Of a stretch of DNA of 64,000 bases, positions 8,801 through 16,101 are shown piece by piece (the stretch's first letter is position 1; every line of letters begins with the position of its first letter). Below the pieces are notes generated by a model that was given only the letters and a program-made list of their open reading frames with translations, did no database searches and was not told the origin of the DNA. Source of the DNA: Constantimarinum furrinae (GTDB taxonomy: Bacteria; Bacteroidota; Bacteroidia; Flavobacteriales; Flavobacteriaceae). The stretch spans positions 2,418,001 to 2,482,000 of the forward strand of contig NZ_CP052909.1 in the NCBI RefSeq assembly GCF_014295415.1. Reading direction: 5' to 3'. The position numbers and the translations under genes were made by a program.

Positions 8801-9769
8801 TTACAAAAACCGCCAGGCGACGATCCTGCTTTGCTTATTGCCTTGCTCCATAGCAATGGTCGTATGTTTCGCCTTCAGTTTGTCTAATTGTTTGTAGATA
8901 GGAGGGAGGTGTTCTTTTTTTGAAACCAGCGTAGTAAACCACCCCACTTGCATTTTAAACGGGACACTTTGTTTTATCATACGTTTTATAAACAGGGCTT
9001 CACCGCCATTGCACCACAATTCGTTGGCCTGTCCGCCAAAGTTGAGCATGATCTCCTTTTTGGTTTGTTGGGGAGCTGTGTCGCCCAGATTTCGCAGTTT
9101 CCGAAGAGTACCTTTTACAGCTTCTTCTTCGGAAGGATGGAAGGGCGGATTGCACATACTAACGTTGAAATATTCATTATTCTGAATCACCCCCTCAAAG
9201 ATGTTTGCCTTTACAGGCTGATACCGAATTTCAATAGTATCTTTAAGTACTTCCGAAGCTTTTACATTGGCCTTTGCTGAAGCCACTGCTGTCGTATCGG
9301 TGTCTGCACCTACCATTTTCCATTGATAGATACGGCTCCCAAGGATGGGGTAGATGCAATTGGCACCTACACCTATGTCCAGTCCTTTTATTCCCTTTTG
9401 TTTTTCCGCATCGGTAAGCAGATCGTTAAGGTGGTGAATATAATCGGCTCTGCCGGGAACAGGAGGGCAGAGGTAGTGGGGTGGGATATTCCAGTCTGTG
9501 AGTCCGTAATGGTGTTTTAAAAGAGCCTTGTTCAGGTGCAGCACCGCTGAAGCCTCAGCAAAATTCACAGTGTCTTGACCCGATTTTCCTGTATGCACAA
9601 ATTCCTTCAGGGGAGGATGTGCTTTTATAAGTGCAGGGAAATGATATGGCGCAGCGTGTATATTATTGGGATGCAAGACGGTTTTGTTTAAGTGCGTACA
9701 AGCTACAATAATTGTGGCGTATAACAGGTGTCTGAAGCAGAGATCTGAAATTTCTTCGTCATCGACCAC
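8801..9769 (-). CDS. rlmF: 23S rRNA (adenine(1618)-N6)-methyltransferase RlmF
   Basis: SAM-dependent enzyme that methylates N6 of A1618 in 23S rRNA. The body aligns well with E. coli RlmF (YbiN): LHPNNIH at the start, LCPPVPGRADYIHHL, the SAM motif LDIGVGANCIYP, the catalytic CNPPFH, and LNFGGQ.ELWC.GGE. Known homologues begin a few residues before the LHPxNxH motif, but here the frame runs 30 residues further upstream to GTG 9769 with sequence unlike the family (MVDDEEISDLCFRHLLYATI). A TTG at 9676, the codon of the Leu in LHPNN, would give a family-length protein. The start is therefore uncertain between 9769 and 9676. Confidence 0.9.
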   Translation of the reverse strand: MVDDEEISDLCFRHLLYATIIVACTHLNKTVLHPNNIHAAPYHFPALIKAHPPLKEFVHTGKSGQDTVNFAEASAVLHLNKALLKHHYGLTDWNIPPHYLCPPVPGRADYIHHLNDLLTDAEKQKGIKGLDIGVGANCIYPILGSRIYQWKMVGADTDTTAVASAKANVKASEVLKDTIEIRYQPVKANIFEGVIQNNEYFNVSMCNPPFHPSEEEAVKGTLRKLRNLGDTAPQQTKKEIMLNFGGQANELWCNGGEALFIKRMIKQSVPFKMQVGWFTTLVSKKEHLPPIYKQLDKLKAKHTTIAMEQGNKQSRIVAWRFL

Positions 9770-9899
9770 AACGCTATTGTAATGATCTGCAAGCCTAACT
9801 GTAATCTACCCGGTATCGGGTATGGATTTGCCTTCATAAAATCCGCAGATTTATAAAGCACAAACAATTTGCGCTTTAATCATATAAAATAGATAAACA

Positions 9900-11573
9900 A
9901 TGAACGATTTTAAAAAGACATGGGACTCACATTTACAACAACAGCAGGAAATTCCAATTGATCTCATAGCAAGTATCAAGGAAGATTTTATCAATCAGTT
10001 TTTGGACAAACATCGTTCTAAGGACAAGGACAAATACTATCATCACATAGAATTGCCCTTGTATCTTGATGCCAATGAGAATATGACTCACTTCAATGCT
10101 TTTATCAATATTGGCGGAAAGGTAAAGCCCAATGGGAAGCCCGACAATTCAAATACAGCCCCCTTTAAAATTGATTTTCACAATACCGATGTTATCACAG
10201 ATCCCCTGGTAAAATATGAATATAAGGAAGGGGTAGATTATGACAGTCAGAATGCACCACCCAATACGTTTCCGAATGTTAGCCTGAAATGTGAAAACAT
10301 CGGGATCCTCTTAAAGTGGCCCAAACAGGATGACAGTGGGGAAGACCATGAAGCCATGCTGAACCTTTATCTCGATTTTAGGTGTAGGGTCGATTTTATT
10401 AAAAACGAAAACAGAACCAGTTTAAAGTTTATTCCAACCCTGGTGCAGATTAGAGCAACTGAAAGTATTCCCGGGGATACCAAGGTTCAGGATCTTATTA
10501 TAGTGTTGGTGAACTACATCATGAAGGATCAGGGCCCTAAGTTCATTCGTGAAATTGAAATTCCGGTAATAGAAATGAGCAAATACAAATTCCTTCCAAA
10601 CTATATTAAAATAGAGAATGACCTGCTTTCGGTCTATATGAACAGGGATGTGGCTTCAATTCAATCTCTGGCAGACGAAATGCAAACACATCAGAAAGCG
10701 TTCTTAGGACTGGTGGATCAGGACCTGAATGAGGAAAAAGATATAGTGAAACTTATCTACGGAACCAAGGTAAGCAAAGAGTTCATAAAATGTAATAGCG
10801 ATGATGACAAACTCGCCGTGCTTGAACATTCTGAGATCAGATCTTTCGATGAAATATTTCCGAAAGCGCAATCCTATTTGGCAAACTTTAAAAGAACCGG
10901 GAATAAGAGTTATTTGAGTGCTGCAAGAAACGGTCAGAATATTGGGATAGCTGTGGTAGAAGATTTTCTGGATACCATAGTAAGAGATTCCTTACCGGGT
11001 TCTAAAGAGTCATCCACAAGAACCAAATCGGCACTTGATCTAATAAAAGGAAGGATTCGCACCTGGGTACGATTATTTAACAGTGACATTGAAATCGCCG
11101 CTAATGGCACCTTAACCGGTGCCACACAAATTGATATAGGCGCAATGCTGGAATATAAGTTGCGGGAATACTATCGATGCAGTACTGGCTGGTCTAAATG
11201 GAAACAGATAGGCTTACGTGTTAAGGGAAGGCCCGAAATGTCGGTTAAAGTAATTAGATCGAACAAAGGGGTAGGAGTCGATATGGATATTGACATCCGA
11301 AAGCTGGAGGTATCCACCGGCCTGGGCCGACTCATTGATGCCCTGGTCAATGCCTTATTTCAAGTATTTCTTTACGTGGTGAACGGCATACTCGATGTGC
11401 TTGAAGCCATTCTGTCATTTATAATATTTCCGGTAGAATTTGAATTAAGTCAGCAACGCACAAAGATCAAATTGTCCAATGTACACCAATGGCGCTACAA
11501 CAGAACTGACACGGTTTTAAGAGAAAACGAAAAGCGATATCTGTCGTTTCTTATTGAAGCCAATGCTGTGTGA
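9900..11573 (+). CDS. Large orphan protein, possible lipid-binding (TULIP-like) fold
   Basis: A 557-residue protein I cannot place with certainty. It has no signal peptide. Residues 45-240 are mostly beta strands (HIELPLYLDANENMTHFNAF, SLKCENIGILLKW, ...), and 250-300 are helical. Residues 345-515 begin NIGIAVVEDFLDTIV, continue with long alternating strands (DIEIAANGTLTGATQIDIGA, KQIGLRVKGRPEMSVKVI), and end in an amphipathic to hydrophobic stretch at 468-512 (GRLIDALVNALFQVFLYVVN...). This arrangement, a helix followed by a long curved sheet and an apolar helix, is like bacterial TULIP/P47-type lipid-binding proteins, but that is inference from pattern only. It stands alone, divergent from rlmF and followed by 600 bp of non-coding repeats. 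Confidence 0.7.
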   Translation: MNDFKKTWDSHLQQQQEIPIDLIASIKEDFINQFLDKHRSKDKDKYYHHIELPLYLDANENMTHFNAFINIGGKVKPNGKPDNSNTAPFKIDFHNTDVITDPLVKYEYKEGVDYDSQNAPPNTFPNVSLKCENIGILLKWPKQDDSGEDHEAMLNLYLDFRCRVDFIKNENRTSLKFIPTLVQIRATESIPGDTKVQDLIIVLVNYIMKDQGPKFIREIEIPVIEMSKYKFLPNYIKIENDLLSVYMNRDVASIQSLADEMQTHQKAFLGLVDQDLNEEKDIVKLIYGTKVSKEFIKCNSDDDKLAVLEHSEIRSFDEIFPKAQSYLANFKRTGNKSYLSAARNGQNIGIAVVEDFLDTIVRDSLPGSKESSTRTKSALDLIKGRIRTWVRLFNSDIEIAANGTLTGATQIDIGAMLEYKLREYYRCSTGWSKWKQIGLRVKGRPEMSVKVIRSNKGVGVDMDIDIRKLEVSTGLGRLIDALVNALFQVFLYVVNGILDVLEAILSFIIFPVEFELSQQRTKIKLSNVHQWRYNRTDTVLRENEKRYLSFLIEANAV

Positions 11574-12050
11574 TGCGAATGCTGATATAATTTGCGTACG
11601 CGAAGTCATATTTGTTATATAGGGACACTATTTTATATAATTTAGAATTATAGCCCGGTGGATGAATTGTTTAAATACAAAGGATGGTGCTAGGCACAAA
11701 TATGCTGTTACATATTATTTTAAAAATTAATCCTGTGGATGAATTTTTAAAATACAAGTGGTTGGTATATAAAAACATAATTTCAAGAAAGAGATTATTG
11801 GGCGAGATTTTCTTTTACATAATATCTGCCGATATAATCCGCCATAGGCCGAGTGATATCTGATATTATATAAAACAGCATAGCTGTACGAAAATCTCTC
11901 ATATAGCGCTATTCGCATATTTGTTATAAATGTACTATAATTTATATTATGTCAAATAGGATATTTGATGCTGGATGTTGTTTACCGGATTCCTTACTCC
12001 TGCCGAATGCTAATAGGCATAATGCTGTAGTGTATGACCAATGGAACAAA
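11574..12050. repeat. AT-rich non-coding stretch with decayed direct repeats
   Basis: No convincing gene is present. A 35-bp element at 11654-11688 (core GTGGATGAATT, then TAAATACAA) recurs imperfectly at 11732-11766 (GTGGATGAATT, then AAAATACAA). A second pair shares CATATTTGTTATA (11607-11619 and 11916-11928), each followed by TATAATTT-like sequence. The spacing and divergence suggest an old duplication or the remains of a small repeat element. A 63-codon minus-strand frame here (11727-11918) has no protein-like features. Confidence 0.45.
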
Positions 12051-12139
12051 TATTCAATTCACTATTCACATCTCACTTTTCACTACTCACAATTACTAAT
12101 CCCAAATTCCTAATCCCTAATTACTAATTCCTAACTCCT
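12051..12139. repeat. Low-complexity pyrimidine-rich repeat tract
   Basis: The tract is built from degenerate words TTCACTATTCAC / TTTTCACTACTCAC, passing into ATTACTAATCCC / AATTCCTAATCCC / AATTACTAATTCC. It is almost free of G on the plus strand and ends just before the efflux-pump promoter. Confidence 0.6.
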
Positions 12140-12168
12140 TGTTCACAATACACCTTTTACTACCTTTG
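12139..12168 (+). promoter_or_regulatory. Promoter of the MFS efflux gene
   Basis: A TTG at 12139-12141 is separated by 19 bp from TACCTTTG at 12161-12168, matching the Bacteroidota TTG-N19-TAnnTTTG consensus exactly. The predicted transcription start, about 5-7 bp after the element, falls on or next to the TTG codon at 12173. Confidence 0.65.
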
Positions 12169-12172
12169 CAGC

Positions 12173-13366
12173 TTGCAAGAAAAATCACAATCGAAATTAG
12201 AATTCGTTACCCTCATGGCTTTGCTGATGTCTGTGGTAGCACTGGCCATCGATGCGCTTTTGCCGGCCTTAGATATTATTGGCCTGGCTTTAGGGACCGA
12301 CGATCCCGCCGATAATCAACTCCTTATTATATCCATCTTCCTGGGACTTGGATTGGGTCCGTTGATCTTCGGTCCGTTCTCAGACAGCAAGGGACGGAAA
12401 CCTACGGTCTATATCGGTTTTGTGATCTTTATCATCGCCAGTTTTATCTGTGTGTTCGCTCCCAATCTGGAGATCATGCTGCTGGGACGCGTGTTACAAG
12501 GCATCGGACTCTCGGCTCCACGCACCATCGCTATCGCCATCATCCGCGATATGTACTCGGGAGATTATATGGCGCGTATCATGTCCTTTGTCACTGTTGT
12601 ATTTATTCTGGTTCCCATCATTGCACCTCTCCTTGGGAAATTTCTGCTGGATCATTACAATTGGGAAGCTATTTTCTACGTACAACTTATCCTGAGTGTG
12701 CTGGTTACTTTCTGGTTCTGGCTGCGACAGCCCGAAACACTTGCCAAAGCCCATCGTACTCCCTTTACTTTAAAAGTATTTGGAAACGGTTTCCGGGAGC
12801 TCTTTCGTCATCGTACCACCGTTGGATACACTATCATTACCGGCTTTATCACGGGTTCCTTTTTGGTCTATTTAAGCAGTTCACAACAGATATTTCAGAT
12901 CCAATATGGTTTCGAAGATGCCTTTCCTTTTATTTTTGCCGGACTCGCGATCTCGATTGGTTCCGCAATTCTACTAAATGGCACCGTAGTACTGCGCTTC
13001 GGAATGAAAAAACTCATCCTTCTGGCTCTGTTCGCCTTTTTTGCAATTTCAATAACTTACGTCATCGCATTTTATAATACACCCAATCCGGGAATAGGTG
13101 TTCTTTTAGGTTTTTTTGCACTTTTATTCTTTGCCATCGGTTTCCTTTTTGGAAACCTGCGCGCTATTGCCATGGAACCCGTAGGTCATATAGCCGGCAT
13201 CGCCGCGGCCCTCACCGGACTTATATCCACCTTAATGGCCGTTCCCGTTAGCATAGTGATAGGAAGACAGATCTCAGGAACCGCGCTTCCGCTGTTTGTT
13301 GGATTTACGGTTTGCGCCGGATTGTCGCTTCTGGTGCTATGGTTTGTTCGTACTTCAAAAGTATAG
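12173..13366 (+). CDS. MFS multidrug efflux transporter, Bcr/CflA type
   Basis: A 397-residue transporter with 12 predicted membrane helices of the drug:H+ antiporter (DHA1) branch. Helix 1 carries the Bcr/CflA signature IDALLPAL, the loop 2-3 motif A appears as GPFSDSKGRKPTVY, and helix 4 has GRVLQGIGLSAPRTIAIAIIRD. The only start that leaves helix 1 whole is TTG 12173 (MQEKSQSKLEFVTLMALL...); the first ATG, at 12214, falls inside the helix. No Shine-Dalgarno sequence is visible, and the promoter predicts a transcript beginning within a few bases of the TTG. Likely exports drugs, dyes or small metabolites from the cytoplasm. Confidence 0.88.
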   Translation: MQEKSQSKLEFVTLMALLMSVVALAIDALLPALDIIGLALGTDDPADNQLLIISIFLGLGLGPLIFGPFSDSKGRKPTVYIGFVIFIIASFICVFAPNLEIMLLGRVLQGIGLSAPRTIAIAIIRDMYSGDYMARIMSFVTVVFILVPIIAPLLGKFLLDHYNWEAIFYVQLILSVLVTFWFWLRQPETLAKAHRTPFTLKVFGNGFRELFRHRTTVGYTIITGFITGSFLVYLSSSQQIFQIQYGFEDAFPFIFAGLAISIGSAILLNGTVVLRFGMKKLILLALFAFFAISITYVIAFYNTPNPGIGVLLGFFALLFFAIGFLFGNLRAIAMEPVGHIAGIAAALTGLISTLMAVPVSIVIGRQISGTALPLFVGFTVCAGLSLLVLWFVRTSKV

Positions 13367-13422
13367 CACAAAAAAAACAGCACCTTTTACTGTACTGCTC
13401 TCTTACATTTTTTTTGAGGTTA

Positions 13423-13566
13423 TTACTCTTCTTCCTGTTCTAATTTCAGCTTGCCATTCCCCTTAACCTTAAATTTTTCCTGTTTCGTTACCTTATTGAA
13501 ATTTGAAGATCTGTGATATGCATCCTGAAAATCTGCATGTGCGCGGCGTTTGGTTTTTGTACTCAT
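13423..13566 (-). CDS. Small basic hypothetical protein (47 aa)
   Basis: An ATG at 13566 opens a 47-residue frame: MSTKTKRRAHADFQDAYHRS, then SSNFNKVTKQEKFKVKGNG and the acidic tail KLKLEQEEE. It is basic at the N-terminus and acidic at the C-terminus, highly charged and without a membrane segment, so probably cytosolic and perhaps nucleic-acid or ribosome associated (inference). The amino-acid composition is protein-like and the frame fills the otherwise empty gap between the MFS and TerC genes. I do not recognise the family with certainty. Confidence 0.55.
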   Translation of the reverse strand: MSTKTKRRAHADFQDAYHRSSNFNKVTKQEKFKVKGNGKLKLEQEEE

Positions 13567-13765
13567 AATGATGCTCCGTTGATTAAAAAGTAAGTTCTTT
13601 TACTATCCCATCGTTGTATTTTTGGATAGAAATTTCATTAAATGTACTATCAAATTCCTTTCGAACCTCAATTTTTTTAAAACTTTTAACGCTTCCTCAA
13701 CGAATTAACATTTCCTTATCTATAAAATTATTACCGCCTGTTTACTTTCGTGTAAAATCTATTAC

Positions 13766-14722
13766 ATGATCGTCTGGGGTATTTTTATCGCCGTTATTAT
13801 TCTCTTTCTCGCGCTGGATCTGGGCGTTTTTAATCGTAAAGCACATGTTATAAAAACCAAGGAAGCCGCTATCTGGACCTCGATCTGGGTGACAATCGGT
13901 TTGGGCTTTTCGGGACTTATCTATTGGCTTTTTGCTGAAGGGCTTGTTGAAAATCCAACGGGACTTAGTCCGAATACGGCATTACTGAAGTACATAACCG
14001 GTTATCTCATAGAACTTTCCCTGAGTATTGATAACGTCTTTGTGATCGCTGTGATCTTTTCATCCTTTGGCATACCCGAAAAATATCAGCATCGGGTCCT
14101 CTTCTGGGGAATTTTAGGGGCATTAGTCTTTCGCGGACTAATGATCGTGTTTGGCGTTACCTTAATCAATAAATTCGATTGGATCATTTATGTATTTGGA
14201 GCATTTTTATTGTACACGGCCTATAAAATGTTGCGGTCTGCAGATACCGAGTTCGATCCAAAACACTCCAAGATCTACAGATGGCTTCGGAAAATATTTC
14301 CGGTGACCAGCAAAATGGACGGGGAGAAATTCTTTATCAGTCGCATGGGGGTAAAAGCAGCCACTCCCCTTTTTCTGGCACTTATGATCATAGAATTTAC
14401 CGATATCTTATTTGCCTTAGACAGTATTCCTGCTATACTGGCGATCACCGCAGATCCTTTTATTGTATTTAGCTCTAACATATTGGCGATCCTGGGATTA
14501 CGATCTATGTACTTCCTAATTTCCCGTATGCTGAAGAAATTCCGTTTTATCAATTACAGTTTGGTAATCATACTCACGTTTGTGGGCTTGAAAATGATCT
14601 TCGGTCATTTTGTGGAGATCCCCGAATGGCTCTCTCTGGGAATTATTGCCCTATCTCTTATTGGCGGAATTGTCGCTTCCATGGTTATTCCTTCCGAAGA
14701 AAGTGAACCAATCGCCGATTAA
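13766..14722 (+). CDS. TerC/Alx family integral membrane protein
   Basis: A 318-residue membrane protein with about nine helices. The TerC core is clear: two acidic helices, ELSLSIDNVFVIAVIF (helix 3) and EFTDILFALDSIPAILAIT (helix 6), whose carboxylates bind or pass metal ions in this family. The length and N-terminal WxxF.....LALDLGVFNRK match the Alx-like branch, for which Mn2+ export has been reported in other bacteria. Named after tellurite resistance, but no other ter genes are near, so metal homeostasis is more likely. ATG 13766 starts the first helix directly. A second, distinct TerC-fold protein lies at 17326. Confidence 0.9.
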   Translation: MIVWGIFIAVIILFLALDLGVFNRKAHVIKTKEAAIWTSIWVTIGLGFSGLIYWLFAEGLVENPTGLSPNTALLKYITGYLIELSLSIDNVFVIAVIFSSFGIPEKYQHRVLFWGILGALVFRGLMIVFGVTLINKFDWIIYVFGAFLLYTAYKMLRSADTEFDPKHSKIYRWLRKIFPVTSKMDGEKFFISRMGVKAATPLFLALMIIEFTDILFALDSIPAILAITADPFIVFSSNILAILGLRSMYFLISRMLKKFRFINYSLVIILTFVGLKMIFGHFVEIPEWLSLGIIALSLIGGIVASMVIPSEESEPIAD

Positions 14723-14798
14723 TTCACAAAATCCTATTAAAAATTTGAAAACCCTCCCCTACTTCTGTATCTTTAAATAGACTTTTAAAAATATACCT

Positions 14799-15104
14799 AT
14801 GAACATCAACTTTGAATACAAGGATGTAGCTGCCAGCCCACGGTTGGAAGCTATGGCAGCAGAGAAACTGAACAAATTGGAAGACAAATACAATTTTATT
14901 GTAAACGCCGATGTATACTTTAAAAAGGAAAATACTAGCGAATCTGATACCGGAAGAATTTGCGAAATACGTTTAAATATCCCGGGTACTACCATTTTTG
15001 CTGAGAATTCTAACGGATCCTTCGAAGCATCGCTCGCTAAAGTGATAAGCGAACTAAGACCACAACTTCAGAAACGAAAAGAAAAGATGCAGGCGCATTA
15101 TTAG
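14799..15104 (+). CDS. hpf: Short HPF/RaiA ribosome hibernation factor
   Basis: A 101-residue protein of the S30AE/HPF family that binds the 30S decoding site and inactivates or dimerises ribosomes in stationary phase. It begins MNINFEYKDVAASPRLEAMA and has the family pattern of two helices packed on a four-stranded sheet (INFEYK, ADVYFKKE, CEIRLNIPG, TIFAE), ending in a basic helix (LQKRKEKMQAHY). The long C-terminal dimerisation domain is absent, so it is the short form. It lies 77 bp after TerC and 51 bp before the ArsC-like gene on the same strand, possibly one transcript. Confidence 0.88.
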   Translation: MNINFEYKDVAASPRLEAMAAEKLNKLEDKYNFIVNADVYFKKENTSESDTGRICEIRLNIPGTTIFAENSNGSFEASLAKVISELRPQLQKRKEKMQAHY

Positions 15105-15155
15105 GCCTCTCTTTTTTAAAACATAATAAAACACTATAAAGTAATTGAAAAACGT

Positions 15156-15599
15156 ATGGGCGTAATGGCTAGAGACGAGAAACAATTTACCTTAATATAC
15201 AGCAGTAATACCCGTGTTGGGACCCATGTACTTTCGTATTTGCAGGGTATTGAAGATAAGATCCTCGCTATAGATATCGCAAAGACCAAAGTAAGTGATA
15301 CCCAATGGGTCGAACTGGCAGATAAAATGAATTGCAAGGTTGCCGATCTTATTGATAAACGGGTGGCGAAAGTGGATAACACTGCAGCCTACGGCACAAA
15401 CGACTGGCTTAAGGTACTGCAGAATAACGACGAAGTGCTCTCTTGGCCTATCGCAGTTAATGGTGATCGCACTGCGCAGATCGAAAATGCTCCCGATGTG
15501 ATGGAATTCTTTGGAGTGGAATCGGCCGGACTCAAAAAAACTCCGCATACCGACGATCCTACCATAAAGCCCACTACTAACGGAGAGAATTTTAAATAA
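15156..15599 (+). CDS. ArsC/Spx-like thioredoxin-fold protein without the catalytic cysteine
   Basis: A 147-residue protein. The fold pattern FTLIYSSNTRVGTHVLSYL, then ILAIDIAKTKVSDTQW and the C-terminal WPIAVNGDRTAQIENAPDVMEFF, fits the ArsC/YffB/Spx family, with the last part corresponding to the cis-proline and RP region (R is kept). The catalytic cysteine of the usual NP.C(S/T)K.R loop is missing: the loop reads SSNTRVG. It therefore cannot be a classical arsenate reductase and may be a regulator or a structural relative. Two in-frame ATGs (15156 and 15165) are possible starts. It follows hpf and ends just before a bidirectional terminator. Confidence 0.72.
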   Translation: MGVMARDEKQFTLIYSSNTRVGTHVLSYLQGIEDKILAIDIAKTKVSDTQWVELADKMNCKVADLIDKRVAKVDNTAAYGTNDWLKVLQNNDEVLSWPIAVNGDRTAQIENAPDVMEFFGVESAGLKKTPHTDDPTIKPTTNGENFK

Positions 15600-15617
15600 T
15601 TTAAAAGGTTAATGATG

Positions 15618-15648
15618 AAAAAAGTCCATTGTAACAATGGACTTTTTT
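15618..15648. terminator. Bidirectional terminator
   Basis: A 14-bp perfect stem (AAAAAAGTCCATTG / CAATGGACTTTTTT) with a three-base TAA loop lies between the ArsC-like gene (+) and the 15648 gene (-). It has a T-run in both directions and serves both convergent genes. Confidence 0.92.
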
Positions 15649-16010
15649 TATTGTTTAACTTCTGCCAGTGGTTGTATCGAAGGCTGAACTTGTTTGTACC
15701 TGTCTAACTGAATTCTGGTGAGAATATCTCCCATTTCGGCGGTTTGATTCGTTTGAAGTATTAATAATTGATCGAGTCGCTCCTGCCCTGTATACGAACT
15801 ATTCACCTCATTTCGTCTGATAAGAAATTCTTCAATTTTTTTCTGAAATAACAGTTCCTGTTTGGATGTTAGCGCGAGTTCAGCATCAAACCGTTGCATG
15901 ATCTCTTGCGCTTCTTCTTCAAATTTGTCTGAATCATGTTGCAAATACAGATCCTGGGCAGAGGCTTGTAATCCGATGCATAAAATAAGTAATGTAATTA
16001 TCCTTTTCAT
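15648..16010 (-). CDS. Secreted helical protein, Spy/CpxP-like pattern
   Basis: A 120-residue protein. It starts with a standard signal peptide (MKRIITLLILCIGLQASAQ, cleavage after ASA), and the rest is almost entirely helical and charged. LALTSKQELLFQKKIEEF, followed by RIQLDRYKQVQPSIQPL, resembles the repeated LTxxQ / F...L..EQ...Y pattern of periplasmic Spy/CpxP-like proteins, which are chaperones or envelope-stress sensors. This is a pattern-level resemblance. It stands alone, convergent with the ArsC-like gene. Confidence 0.6.
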   Translation of the reverse strand: MKRIITLLILCIGLQASAQDLYLQHDSDKFEEEAQEIMQRFDAELALTSKQELLFQKKIEEFLIRRNEVNSSYTGQERLDQLLILQTNQTAEMGDILTRIQLDRYKQVQPSIQPLAEVKQ

Positions 16011-16101
16011 AAGTAATATTTTATGTAGAATATAAACATCACCAAATCTAATCCCAAGAATATTAATAGACTTTAACGTGATCTTTAACAGGCGTTAACA
16101 A

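Noticed and set aside
11727-11918. 63-codon minus-strand frame in the repeat region
   Set aside because: Lies across the decayed repeats, with AT-biased composition and no motif, promoter or neighbour support.
12661-13077. 138-codon plus-strand frame inside the MFS gene
   Set aside because: It overlaps the transporter in another frame and its translation is rich in Tyr, Phe, Arg and Cys without domain pattern; a shadow of the membrane helices.
13567-13765. yybP-ykoY (manganese) riboswitch before terC
   Set aside because: The AT-rich leader shows no GGGGAGUA-like conserved core or multi-helix junction expected of that class.
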